NCBI GenBank assembly: GCA_003255065.1
Contig: QAOA01006013.1
Span: forward strand, 1,108,885-1,172,884
DNA from: Cercis canadensis
Lineage: Eukaryota; Streptophyta; Magnoliopsida; Fabales; Fabaceae
DNA length: 64,000 nt
Direction: 5' to 3'
Numbering within the stretch: position 1 is the stretch's first letter; every line of letters begins with the position of its first letter. A program made the position numbers and the translations under genes. Below, piece after piece: positions 11,601 to 21,897 of this stretch. The notes under the pieces were generated by a model. It saw only the letters and a program-made list of their open reading frames with translations. It did not search any database and was not told the DNA's origin.

Positions 11601-13590
11601 CGTGAGGTTGCTCTTATGATGTTAATGGCCTACCTTTCATACATGCTGGCTGAAGTAAGATTTAAAGAACTTTATTAATGTTTTCCTGAAGGTTTGTCTA
11701 TCCAAGTTTGATGGTTAACATCAGTCATATGCCCATAATGCTGATATATCTACATCTTCTGCAGTTATGCTATCTTAGTGGCATTCTCACTGTATTTTTT
11801 TGTGGCATTGTGATGTCTCATTACACTTGGCATAATGTGACTGAAAGTTCACGTATAACTACCAAGTATGTCTTCGTAACATATTATAAGCTATATGAAT
11901 CTGTTTGTGAGGTAGCAAAACCGTCCAATCCTATATATGTCTAACTAATTGATATTTTCCATTAACCATCACAGGCACGCTTTTGCAACCTTGTCATTTG
12001 TTGCTGAGACCTTTATCTTCCTTTATGTCGGTATGGATGCCTTGGACATAGAAAAGTGGAGATTCGTCAGCAATAGGTATGTCCTATGTTTTCTCAGTCT
12101 AGTGAATGGTCATTCACACATGCTTTACAGAAACAACTGATGTTATGTAGTTTTGTATGTATTACTTGGTGACTGGAGAGATCTTTTATATTGGTATTTT
12201 ATCTTTTAAGCTTTCTTCTTCTACTTGAGGACATTTTGTGCTCCATTTCCCAATCTTATTTTTCTCAATAAAACTTCCTTTTCTTATAATAATAAAAACA
12301 ATTCATGTGCCTCACTTGATTTCTTCTTCTGCAGCCCTGGAACATCAGTAGCAGTGAGTTCCATATTGTTGAGTCTAGTTCTTGCTGGAAGAGCAGCTTT
12401 TGTTTTCCCTTTATCCTTCTTGTCCAATTTGACTAAAAAGTCACCACAGCAGAAACTCTCCATCAGGCAGCAAGTATGGCTGCATTTCTGTAACATCATA
12501 ATTATCTTCTTTTTTGTGTATATTTTTTAATGGATTTCTTGTGCTTCAAAATATGCTGACAAGTTTCTCATTCTAGGTGATCATATGGTGGGCTGGCCTC
12601 ATGAGAGGTGCTGTTTCAATGGCACTCGCTTATAATAAGGTATGTGCAACTTTGGGCCCAAGAAGCTATTCTTCTTGCAAAATTAAATTGATCATCACTG
12701 AAGCTCTTAAATGGAAAAATTTCTTCTGATGAAAACTTACACTCTTTTATATGCAGTTCACCATGTCAGGGTATACTCAATTGCGGTCCAATTCAATTAT
12801 GATCACCAGCACGATCACTGTTGTTCTTTTCAGCACAATGGTAAGATATCTGCTGCTTTGTGGTTTCTGATGTCCTTACACAGTGTTATTAGTTTCTTTT
12901 TATTGGAGGTTATCTTGCCTTACTTTCTGCATCACTTGATCACTACAGTGTGTTGGATTAATTTAATGATTAAATCTATATTTGAATGATGTAGCATAAT
13001 TTTTCCATTTAATATGCTATTAGTTACCTCAGATTAGCTGACTCTAATTGTGGTAACGAGGAATAGTGCTTCTTGTTGAAATTATTGCTATTAAGTTTGC
13101 ACTAAATGAATTGCTCTGCTTTGTCAATCTACATGATTGAATTGCATCTTTGCCTCATGATCACCAAAGGATTATTTAGCTCTTCTACAGATCAGTGATG
13201 TGGTTTAATATCATAGAAAGATTTCTTTTGAGATTGTAATGACGCATCTTAACTACAATTTGTCAGGTGTTTGGTTTGATGACTAAACCTCTCATAAAGC
13301 TATTGCTGCCACATTCAAAACACACAAGCAGCACGGTTTCGACAGATCCATCTACCCCAAAATCATTCACAGTGCCGCTACTTGGAGCTGCACAAGATTC
13401 TGAAGTTGACCTTCCTGATATTACTCGTCCAACCAGCTTTCGTGCACTACTAGCCACTCCAACACACACTGTTCATCGCTACTGGCGTAAGTTTGATGAT
13501 GCAATCATGCGTCCAGTTTTTGGTGGCCGGGGTTTTGTTCCTGTAGTTCCGGCCTCACCCACTGAACGCAATGGCCATCAGTGGCAATAG
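8612..13590 (+). CDS. NHX1: Vacuolar Na+(K+)/H+ antiporter, class I NHX (NHX1/NHX2-like)
   Basis: Fourteen exons join to 539 residues: 8612-8785, 8956-9074, 10022-10119, 10364-10423, 10501-10547, 10622-10816, 10965-11011, 11588-11654, 11765-11865, 11975-12076, 12335-12473, 12577-12639, 12757-12840, 13267-13590. Arabidopsis NHX1 is about the same length. The protein exchanges Na+ or K+ for H+ across the tonoplast, setting vacuolar pH, K+ storage and salt tolerance. Visible marks are the amiloride-binding segment FFIYLLPPI (residues 85-93), the ATDS motif with Asp160, FGEGVVNDA with Asn187-Asp188 (the family's ion-binding pair), about a dozen membrane segments, and a hydrophilic C-terminal tail from about residue 435. 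All introns are GT-AG except intron 6 (10817-10964), which starts GCAAGT. The gene converges on the SOD gene downstream. Whether it is NHX1 or NHX2 cannot be told from the sequence. Confidence 0.95.
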
Positions 13591-14869
13591 AAGAAAGCCA
13601 AGAAATATTTAAAATGTATTGTTAGCTGTGTATATTTTGTGGAGATAAGCATTGCGTGTATAAGAACCACTAGTATAAAATATTAAAATTTTGTTGAAAT
13701 ATTCGGGTGAGAAGGTTGTGTACGATAGGTCATCATCTCTACACGTTTCCTGTTTTTCTAAATATTGATCATTGGGTTCTCAAACCCACTGATATCAGAA
13801 AATGGCACTAAATATTTAAGCAATGGAAGAAAATTGATATTTGCCTCCCGGACTCAACTCCATACTTGCCAGCAATACAGAAATGGCAAAATACTATTAT
13901 CACTTCCTTGCCTTACTGTGCTTGTCAGGTAAGCCTTTTTCATTCTTTGATATTTGTAAAATATTTATATTTTAGATGTTGCCCTCCCTATAAAGTACGA
14001 ATAAATTGGTTCTTCTCACTCTCGCTGTTCCAATTATTTAACCTTCGAACCAACAGCTGTTAAGAATTAAGTGGTATGAAGGAGAGCTCCAAGAACTCGA
14101 TTTCAGTTACCAGAAGTTCCATTTTAAATTAATAGTTATGCAGTAGAAAGGATCCCATGCATGAAGTAACCCCAACATATGTATTTCTTTCCCTAAGTAT
14201 AAGTCGTTATTATGAAATCAACATTTTTTTAACAATTTTATCTAAAAGGCCAATGCTGTAATTATTTCGGAAAGACTCTAACGGTCGAAACCAAACCAGA
14301 TGATGGAGTAACACCTGAAAATCTCCACATACAATAAGCTCTTGTAGCTGTTTGCCCTTAATACAATGTTGCAGGAATTTAATTTAGGAAATTGACGACC
14401 CATTAGCATACTAGCTGTCGGTTTCAATATCTGAGAATTATTCACCTTTTACCAACATTTCCAAATGGGAGAGAAGACGACAAAGTCCAACCTTACATCC
14501 TATATCATCAGCGTTCTAAGTTCCTAACGTATTATAATTATGTAGACGCCAAAAAGGTGTTATAATTATGAGGCCCTTTTTTTGCCAAAACAAGGGCCCG
14601 ATTGGGTTATAATTATTGATAAAACATGAAGAAATAAAAGAAGCTACCAAGCGAAAATTTAGACAAACTACTAGATTGAACAAGCAATGGAGTGGCGACA
14701 TACTATAATTATTAGGGAAGATTGGAGCAGAACGGTTCCAAGATTACAGACAGATCTAACAAACAATACAGGAGATAGACCGAAATTTATTCCAAAATAG
14801 TTGTAAAGCTCCTTCATACGGTCACACACGTACTCAGCTCCAAGTCACCCAAGGATCGAGAGTGGTGGT
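13591..14869. other. Convergent intergenic region between NHX and SOD
   Basis: Holds the 3' ends of both genes; no clear poly-A signal choice can be made. At 14525-14715 the motif TTATAATTAT recurs four times around AGGCCCTTTTTTTGCC and AAGGGCCCG, which may be a small decayed inverted-repeat element. No other gene is seen. Confidence 0.5.
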
Positions 14870-16746
14870 TCATCCTTGCAAACCAATAATACCTAAACGA
14901 ACATTGCCATAGATGAGTAATACCGTCAGTATAACTAGATAATACATAAAAAATGGGGACATACTGTTGTGTAATGTACTCAATAGACAGTAAGAGAACA
15001 AGATTTACAAACATGAAATGAGACAGTAGATTTGCATCCAAAATTAGCTGAAAATGGTTGATGGTTGATAAAATCTTGAGATCTTTGGAGTGAAGTTATT
15101 TTTAACATCACAAAATATACAGCATGCCAAAATAAGATGTTTAGACGACTATGCTTACCACAAGCTACTCTGCCACCAGCATTTCCAGTAGTTTTGCTGA
15201 GCTCATGGCCACCTACATATAAAAGAACAGGAAAATAAGCGAAGAAAGAAATAAAACTTTACAATGAAACGGACAATAGTGTGACAACAGAAGATTAAAT
15301 ATCCATGGCTGGTGCGTGGAACAACACAATATTCAATTGAGGCAGAGAAGAAGACTAGTACAAACATAAAGCTCCAATGACTAGGCTAGCCAGGGATATG
15401 GTTGGCTAATTAACATGATAGCAAGCCATGCGTCAAATGGAGAAAAAGGAGGCTCTGGCATAAGTTTTTACTTTCCTCCCATTGCCATTCCAATACAATC
15501 AATGGCCTATTGTGTCCCAATTGACACATGTGAATTTATGTACATTGTCATGGACATCTTACTCAAACTTCATAAGCCCCAAAATCAATATTGTTTTTTC
15601 TATTAACCCATAGCAAGAGACAAACTAGATATGAAACTTGAAAGAGTACAACCAAATGACCAGTTACAAATGGCTCACTCTACTTAATAGAGGTCATCCA
15701 TATTAGAAACAGCAGCAGATTAGAGGGTGAGTACCTTTCCCAAGATCATCGGGATCTCCATGGACAACAACAGCCCTTCCTATGATTGAGTGTGGTCCAG
15801 TGAGAGGAATCTGCAAACATTATCTAACTAATTAAAAACATAGACTTCAGGTTTTAGTGAAACTACATAAGAAATCCATCAGAAGACTCGAGTCTGAGTT
15901 GAATAACAAACCTGTTTGTCAGTAATAGCGAAGCTAGCAGTTCCTGGATTATTAAATGAGATTGAAACCATGTTAAGAACAAAAGAAGCAGAGTATAATC
16001 GGGAAAAACAAAAAAAAAAGGTACTTTTTAGGATGAACTGTCACCAGAAAGAAAAGCATATAATCTTGATAAGCGGAGGATTTAAATAATTAAAGCCATA
16101 CCATCGTCACCAACATTAACATTTCCTAGATCACCAGCATGACGGTTCTCATCCTCAGGGGCACCATGCTCCTTGCCAGCAGGGTTAAAATGTGGTCCTG
16201 TAAAAATATTCAAGAGATTAAGCCCTACGCTTTATTATGCCAGAAACCATAAAGTAGAAGGTCAAAAGTCCAATAAGGAAAATATCTCTTTTTCATTCAA
16301 GTAAAGTCTTCACAATATCAAAAAATGATAAGGTTATTTATTATGCCAGAAAACATAAAGTAGAAGGTCAAAAGTTCAATAAGGAAAAGATCTATTTTTT
16401 ATTCAAGTAAAGTCTTCACAATATCAAAAAATGACTAAGGTTATTTATTGTCCATAGACCATACCAGTTGACATGCAACCGTTTGTGGTGTCCCCAAGGG
16501 CATGGACATGGAAGCCATGGAGGCCCGGCTTAAGGCCAGAAAGACTTCCAGTTACAGTGGTTGGACCTGGACAATTCAAAAAAATAGGGAATTTGATTGA
16601 CACAGGAGAGCAGAAATAATTCTTCTTATAAAAAAAGTTCCAGGAACATTAAGTGCCATTTTTAATTTACCATCTCCTTCCTGGTTGAAGTAGATAGTTC
16701 CAGCGACACCCTCACTGCTGCTAAGAACTGCCACAGCCTTCACCAT
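14870..16746 (-). CDS. CSD1: Cytosolic Cu/Zn superoxide dismutase (CSD1-type)
   Basis: Seven exons on the minus strand (16671-16746, 16465-16566, 16102-16197, 15912-15943, 15735-15810, 15159-15212, 14870-14892) give 152 residues, the standard cytosolic length; there is no transit peptide. The enzyme dismutates superoxide to oxygen and hydrogen peroxide. All metal ligands are present: copper His45, His47, His62, His119; zinc His62, His70, His79, Asp82. The intrasubunit disulfide cysteines are Cys56 and Cys145. The start [14 protein letters not shown] is the usual one for the family. All introns are GT-AG. A leader intron (16759-17743) splits the 5' untranslated region, and the joined leader carries a miR398-like target. 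Regulation through copper and miR398 is therefore expected, as in Arabidopsis CSD1. Confidence 0.97.
16231..16449. repeat. Tandem 106-bp duplication in a SOD intron
   Basis: Two copies of a 106-base unit beginning TTTATTATGCCAGAAA lie in the intron between 16198 and 16464. They differ at a handful of positions. No N lies nearby, so this looks like a true duplication. Confidence 0.85.
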
Positions 16747-16752
16747 TGTTTA

Positions 16753-17758
16753 TGTGATCTGAACAAAACAGCTATTTAGAATTTGTACATAAGACAAGCC
16801 AGGTGAGCGACACAAAAAAATATGAAGAGCTCAAACAATGCAACATTTTCAATCAAATATACACTGCTTACATGAAAATCCATGGAGAAGGGGGAAAAAA
16901 TAAAAAATAAACCACACAAACTTTAGGTTTTCGACCAGGTCATAACATGTTCAATAACTTGAATGGAAATCAACCAATGTCAGCAAACACCAATTTCACT
17001 TCCACTTAATATTTACACAGCAGAAGAACTGATCAGTGTCTAACACCAAACTACACTTGCAACTAACTTGTATTACAACTTTCTTAACTACTTCCAGCAT
17101 AAAGAACTATAACTCACAGAATTCAGGCTTTTTGGGTTGTGGACAGTTTAACCATCAGCAAAGATAGTACTAGTAACATAACCGTGAGTTTCCTTTCATT
17201 TCTTAAAACAAAACAAAAGTCAACAGGAAAATTGTTATTCATCCCAGTGACCCAGCTTTAGTTGCATCCATAGTCCACTCGATACCGTCGGAGAAAATAA
17301 ACTTCATTCTCATAAAATTTCTGAAACATGAATATGGAGTCGCTAAAGTTGAAGCTACAGTAAGACCAGTAGATCTGATTTTTGCTCCGTTCCTTCAACA
17401 CTTCTCCCATCCAAATTAATCAAAGTTAAAAAAAAATAAAAATATAAGGGATGAAGTTAAAAAATTACAGGCATCATCTTAGAGCAACAACTGATGCGAT
17501 CTGTGGAAGGTCGTAAATAAGATGAGAGAAAATCAAGCATGCGATTTTGAATTCTGAACTCTACAGCAGTCAAATTCCCTATATTCTGGTTTATTATCAC
17601 ACAGGATAACAGAAACAGATTCACGATATGGGAAAAAGGGAAAAAAAATTATTTTCTTTGCAGGAAGCAGATCAAATCGTGGAAGCAAATCAACCTTTCT
17701 TCCGTTGTCAAGAATCGAAGGGGAAGAAGGAACGGAAGCTTACCTCAGTGCACCCCCT
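16753..17758 (-). promoter_or_regulatory. miR398 target site split by the SOD leader intron
   Basis: Leader exon 1 ends (minus strand, 17758-17744) AGGGGGTGCACTGAG at a GTAAGC donor. After the intron 16759-17743 (acceptor TTCAG), exon 2 begins ATCACATAAACA and then the ATG at 16746. The joined message thus contains AGGGGGTGCACTGAG|ATCACA. Against a perfect miR398a complement it shows one G:U pair and three mismatches, with full pairing in the central cleavage zone. Arabidopsis CSD1 carries its miR398 site in the 5' untranslated region, so position and context agree. In unspliced RNA the part that pairs with the microRNA 5' end is absent. Confidence 0.8.
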
Positions 17759-17849
17759 CGACTAGACGCTAGAACGAGAAGAGAATGCAAAGCAAATTGA
17801 AAGAACAATCTAGAATCCGATAGTTATAAGTAGTGGGAATCGGTGGATT

Positions 17850-17858
17850 TTTTTATAG
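17850..17858 (-). promoter_or_regulatory. TATA box of the SOD gene
   Basis: On the minus strand this reads CTATAAAAA, about 90-105 bases before the leader donor at 17744, which would put the transcription start near 17820-17825. It is the only TATA-like motif well placed for the known leader exon. Confidence 0.6.
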
Positions 17859-18578
17859 TGAAGTGTGTGACCACGAAAGGATCACTAGCGAAGTGAGCAA
17901 CGAAACAATCAATGATCGACTTCTAGTGCTTTCCTGTTAATCACCCTCACCTACCTTGCTGCGTTGCCAACTTCGGGGGGTAAAATGGTAACTTCAAATT
18001 AATGAAAGCAGAGGTAAAGGAACAATGATCCTTGGTTAGTTTTCATTTACTTCTCACCTGCCCCTATTTTGCGGACTTGCGATCACCAGTTTCCCCAATC
18101 CAACGGCTCCAGCCATATTTTATAAATCCAACGATTTGTCATTTACCTTTTCAGCCTTTTGCAAGCTTACCTAGGTTTTTGGACCCAGATCTGGTAGAAC
18201 AATCCAGAGGTAAAATACAATTCATGCCGCCTGACTATTAGAAACTTACAATTTAATTTAGTAAGTAGCAAACAATATTTTAATTATATTGAATATTATT
18301 ATCAAAGCCTATCATCAATTATTTTGACACGTATCTTTTTTTATCTAATTTGAAGTAGCAATTCACATAAGGCCGCGTCTAGAGTACAAATGGGGGAAAA
18401 TGGGTAGTGGTGCAAATGACACTCAATTGTCATTGGATCATCCACATGGTCTAATCAATGGCTCTGATGTTTTGACCAGTTACTTGGTTATCAGGTCTTT
18501 TTAATAATAACATAATAGCTAAATATTTTTGTTAAATTATAGATTGACCCATTTTTTTCTCAAGAAACTGAAACCCAG

Positions 18579-19004
18579 GTCTCATCGTTCTGTGAACAAC
18601 AGGGTGTGAACAGAGGACCTGTTCAGTGTCGAAAAAGATGGGGCAATCTTCTCAGCGATTTCAAGAAAATCCAGAAATGGGAGTCAGATATAAAGGTGGA
18701 GGCTGAATCGTTCTGGGTGATGAGAAACGATGAAAGGAGAGAAAGGAAGTTGCCAGGTTTCTTTGATAGGGAGGTGTTCAATGTGTTAGACGGAAAGGTA
18801 TCTACGGCTGCGGCTTTTCCCTTGGCACGGATCAAAACGACATCAAGAGCAAAGAATGCTGATGGAGAAGATGATGATGGTGAACATGAGGAGGAGGCTG
18901 AGGCCATTGTTGACAGTGAGAAAAAGGGTTGGACTTGGAGCACAGAGGACAAGAAAATAAGGTATTTGAAATTATTTTCACAAGTTAAAAAATGTAGCTC
19001 ATGA
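18579..19004 (+). pseudogene. Captured trihelix transcription factor fragment (ASR3-like)
   Basis: An open frame from about 18579 reads SSFCEQQGVNRGPVQCRKRW and continues with NLLSDFKKIQKWE, then RNDERRERKLPGFFDREVF. This is the second half of a trihelix (Myb/SANT-like) DNA-binding domain as found in ASR3-type repressors, including the conserved Trp and the RxRKLPGxFD segment. An acidic region (residues rich in D and E) and GWTWSTEDKK follow before a TGA. The beginning of the domain and any start codon are missing, and the frame opens directly behind a stop at 18540. It lies wholly between the inverted repeats, so it is a transduplicated fragment and not a host gene. It may still be transcribed. 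Confidence 0.8.
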
Positions 19005-19079
19005 AAATTAGTATGCGAAAGCTGAAAAGAGCAGGTGTTTGACTTGTTTCTATGATATTTCTGGTAAAAAATAACCGTA

Positions 19080-19310
19080 ATGAAAATCAAGACCTTCAGC
19101 CCTTGCCATGGCAAATGCGAAAGACCCAAATGTTTGTTTTCCCTGCTCCGCCGCGGCGAAGTCATCTCTCCACGACTCCACCGTCAACCACCATTAACCG
19201 TGCAGAAAAAGAGTGAGACACAGACTGAGAAGTGGGAACTCCCTTCGAGCCCAACCCAGCAGCAGCTCCGACGCCGACGCTCAAATTGCTTGGTAGATTT
19301 TTGAACTGAG
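19080..19310. other. GC-richer segment in the Pack-MULE, possible second captured fragment
   Basis: Base composition rises sharply relative to the surroundings (CTCCGCCGCGGCGAAGTC near 19145; CAGCAGCTCCGACGCCGACG near 19260). A 74-codon open frame on the plus strand crosses it but matches no family I recognise. Foreign composition inside the element suggests a second captured piece. Confidence 0.4.
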
Positions 19311-19905
19311 CCAATTAGCAAGTAGATTAATTCTGAGCCCATTCGATTGCTAGTTGATGTAGTCTTTTCATTTTGGTAATTGTAAATTTTGGATTCATGG
19401 TTTTCAATTATGAATTTGATGTTAAAATTGAACTAAACACTTTGGTCCGAGGAATGAAAATGAAAATATTAGGGAGGAGAGAGAGGGAGAGAGAGAAGGA
19501 AGAGGATGTATATTTTTGGTTAATAGAGAAATAAATGTAAATACATAAATTTTTTTGGGTCAAAATATAATTAATCATTTATAGTTAATATTAAGTCATC
19601 AAATCTGGAGTGTACATGTGGCTTCATCTCAGCCATTGAGTGTCATTTGCACCACTACCTATTTTCTTCCCTTTGTACTCTAGATGCGGCCTTCATAAAA
19701 CAAAAAAAAGAAGTAACAATTATTTTGGTCAAAAAGCAATGACCAATAGATTTGACAATAGCTATTAAAAATTATTTATCTGAATGATTTAGTAATTATC
19801 AATGTATTTTAGTTTATGTCTTCCGATCATCACACTTTTCTTATTCAAATACAAGATATTTAAAAATAACTTATACGTTGTTATATTTTTCAATGCACAT
19901 TATTT

Positions 19906-20458
19906 TTTAAGTTTAATTGTAATTTTGGTCTTCTCATTTTAATAACTTAAACTTTTTTGTTCTTTTTATTTAAAAATGAATAATTTAATCATTTTATATT
20001 TATAAATGTGTAATTTTGGTCATTTTATTTTTAAACTAAAATTTCTTAGGTTTATTTTAAGCTGTAAAGTTTTTTTTATTCATAATCTCACTATTCAGAT
20101 TGAATAATTACGTTTTCTGAACATCTTCACAAAATTTCAACTTGATCTAACTATGAATGAATCTAAACTTTTGGTTAGAAAAAAACTTATAGTTTTGGTA
20201 TTTTAGGTTGAGTTTCATCTTTGGATCGAGCTGAAATTTTGTAAAGATATTTGCAAGACGTAACTCTTCAAATTGAATTGTAAAATTGTGAATTAGAGAA
20301 TTTTACATATTTAAATTAGACTTGAAAAATGATGAAATGACTAAAATTATATATTTTATAAATATAGAATGACTAAGTTGTTAATTTTTAAATAAGAGGG
20401 AGTAAAAATTTTAAATTGTTAAAATAGAAAGATCAAAATTATAATTAAACTTAATTTA
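19906..20458. repeat. Long foldback (inverted-repeat) element
   Basis: The arms 19906-20160 and 20210-20458 are inverted copies of each other with many substitutions and a spacer of about 50 bases. Examples are AAGTTTAATTGTAATTTTGG against its counterpart ATTAAGTTTAATTATAATTTTG on the other strand, and CAAAATTTCAACTTGATC against CAAAATTTCAGCTCGATC. It is AT-rich and non-coding. It fits an old foldback MITE. Confidence 0.75.
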
Positions 20459-21897
20459 TTTCCCATACAATTACATTAATTATAGTCGGTGGAAAATATT
20501 TTAATATGATCAAGGTATATGATTAATGGTTAATTAACAAAAATGATGTTTTATAAATTATTAACCTAAATAAATTTTATTTTCAAATTATTTACATAAA
20601 TAAAATACAACATTACAAAACGACAAAAATGATCCCATCAATTCTCGTCTAGCGGGATATTTTTTTAAATTCTTACATGTCTCTTAAAATGAGTATTGAT
20701 TTCACTACTTGCTAGATGACAGAATCATTTGACAAGATGGCGAGATTAATTTTATCAATACTATATATAAATAAGTTGAAAACAGTTTGTAAACATTTTG
20801 TTGGTCAATTAACTTACGATTAAGTTTATCAATACTGTTACCAAATAAAAAAGAAAAGTCCCACAAGGGCAGCTGCCAGCTGGAATATGACCCAGGGATA
20901 TCGCAGCATTACCCTCGCGAGTATTTTTTGGCGATTGTGCACCTAAAGTGTTTGGGTTAGATTCTTGGAGCTTAATCTAAGGACAGCTGGGACTGGGAGG
21001 CAGAATAAGCAGGTGTTGGATCGGATCAGAAACTTGTTTTTTTAAAGATTGGCAGATTCGACTGTGTCATACATATCGTGAAAGGAATCCTTGTGCAGAT
21101 TAGATGGCGAACGTTAGTGTGACAAATGAACTGGGCGCTAACATTCATGCAGCACCTCTTCATGAACTGTTTTCGTTAATGGTTGCCGATAAACTTGGGG
21201 TTTCTTGCCCGTGATGTTAATGTGTAATCTCTTCCTTTCTCTGCAGCCTTTGGCCCCGTTCATCAAAAATAAAAATAAAAATTCAATCTAATACTGACAA
21301 ACGCAACGATGACAGTGATGGAAAATTTTTCTACTCTTATCATTTTCAAAAAATAGAAAAGAAAAATAAAACTAGATCGAGCGAAACCAGACAAAAATGT
21401 TTAAATACACAAGTTTTAAATGGTAAATTTTAACTTCATATTCAGACTTTTTTATTCGATTTTTTTTTTTTTTTATCAAACTTAGATTTTACTATATGTA
21501 TAGCTTAAAGACTGTTAAACTCCCAAAATTGTATAAACATTATATCTCAAACTTTATTCTTTTATGGTTAGAAAAATCAAACTTTATTCATCAACAGAAT
21601 TAGAACCAGGTCTGTCAGGGGGAAAAAAAGATATGTGCAGAACAGAATTAGAACCAGTGAAAAGGGACCCTTGAGGTGGGGGATTATTCCTTATGGAGAA
21701 TCGGGTAGAAAGAAGGGAGCAGAACTGTAAACATATGGAGGAAACCTTATACCATAAATAAATACATTTGAATAGCCATTGTAATAGTTTTTCACATTAA
21801 CTCGCTTGGGTTAAGATATATACGTCATTCATTCACTTGAATAAAGGCAATATTTTTGTGAAAATATTGATTAAGGAACACAATCAATTTTAACTGT
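20459..21897. other. Intergenic; nothing recognised
   Basis: AT-rich except for 20860-21250, which is of more average composition (CACAAGGGCAGCTGCCAGCTGG) and could be a gene relic; I find no frame in it with recognisable similarity. The last part near 21600-21897 will hold the SCD2 3' untranslated region. Confidence 0.5.

Larger units (their letters stand above)
18371..19691. mobile_element. Pack-MULE-like element with captured gene fragment
   Basis: Inverted terminal repeats of about 60 bases at roughly 90% identity bound a 1.32-kb element: left 18371-18430 (GGCCGCGTCTAGAGTACAAA) and right 19633-19691 (minus strand GGCCGCATCTAGAGTACAAA). Both continue into GTAGTGGTGCAAATGACACT. Weaker similarity extends about 30 bases further in. 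Flanks TTCACATAA and TTCATAAAA match at 7 of 9 positions, an imperfect 9-bp target duplication. There is no transposase inside; the interior is a trihelix gene fragment plus a GC-richer segment. Long inverted repeats with captured host exons are the signature of Pack-MULEs, though the superfamily assignment rests on the weak target duplication. Confidence 0.75.

Noticed and set aside
18623..19165. 180-codon minus-strand frame in the Pack-MULE
   Set aside because: Antisense of the trihelix fragment; low-complexity Ser runs mirror the acidic plus-strand stretch.
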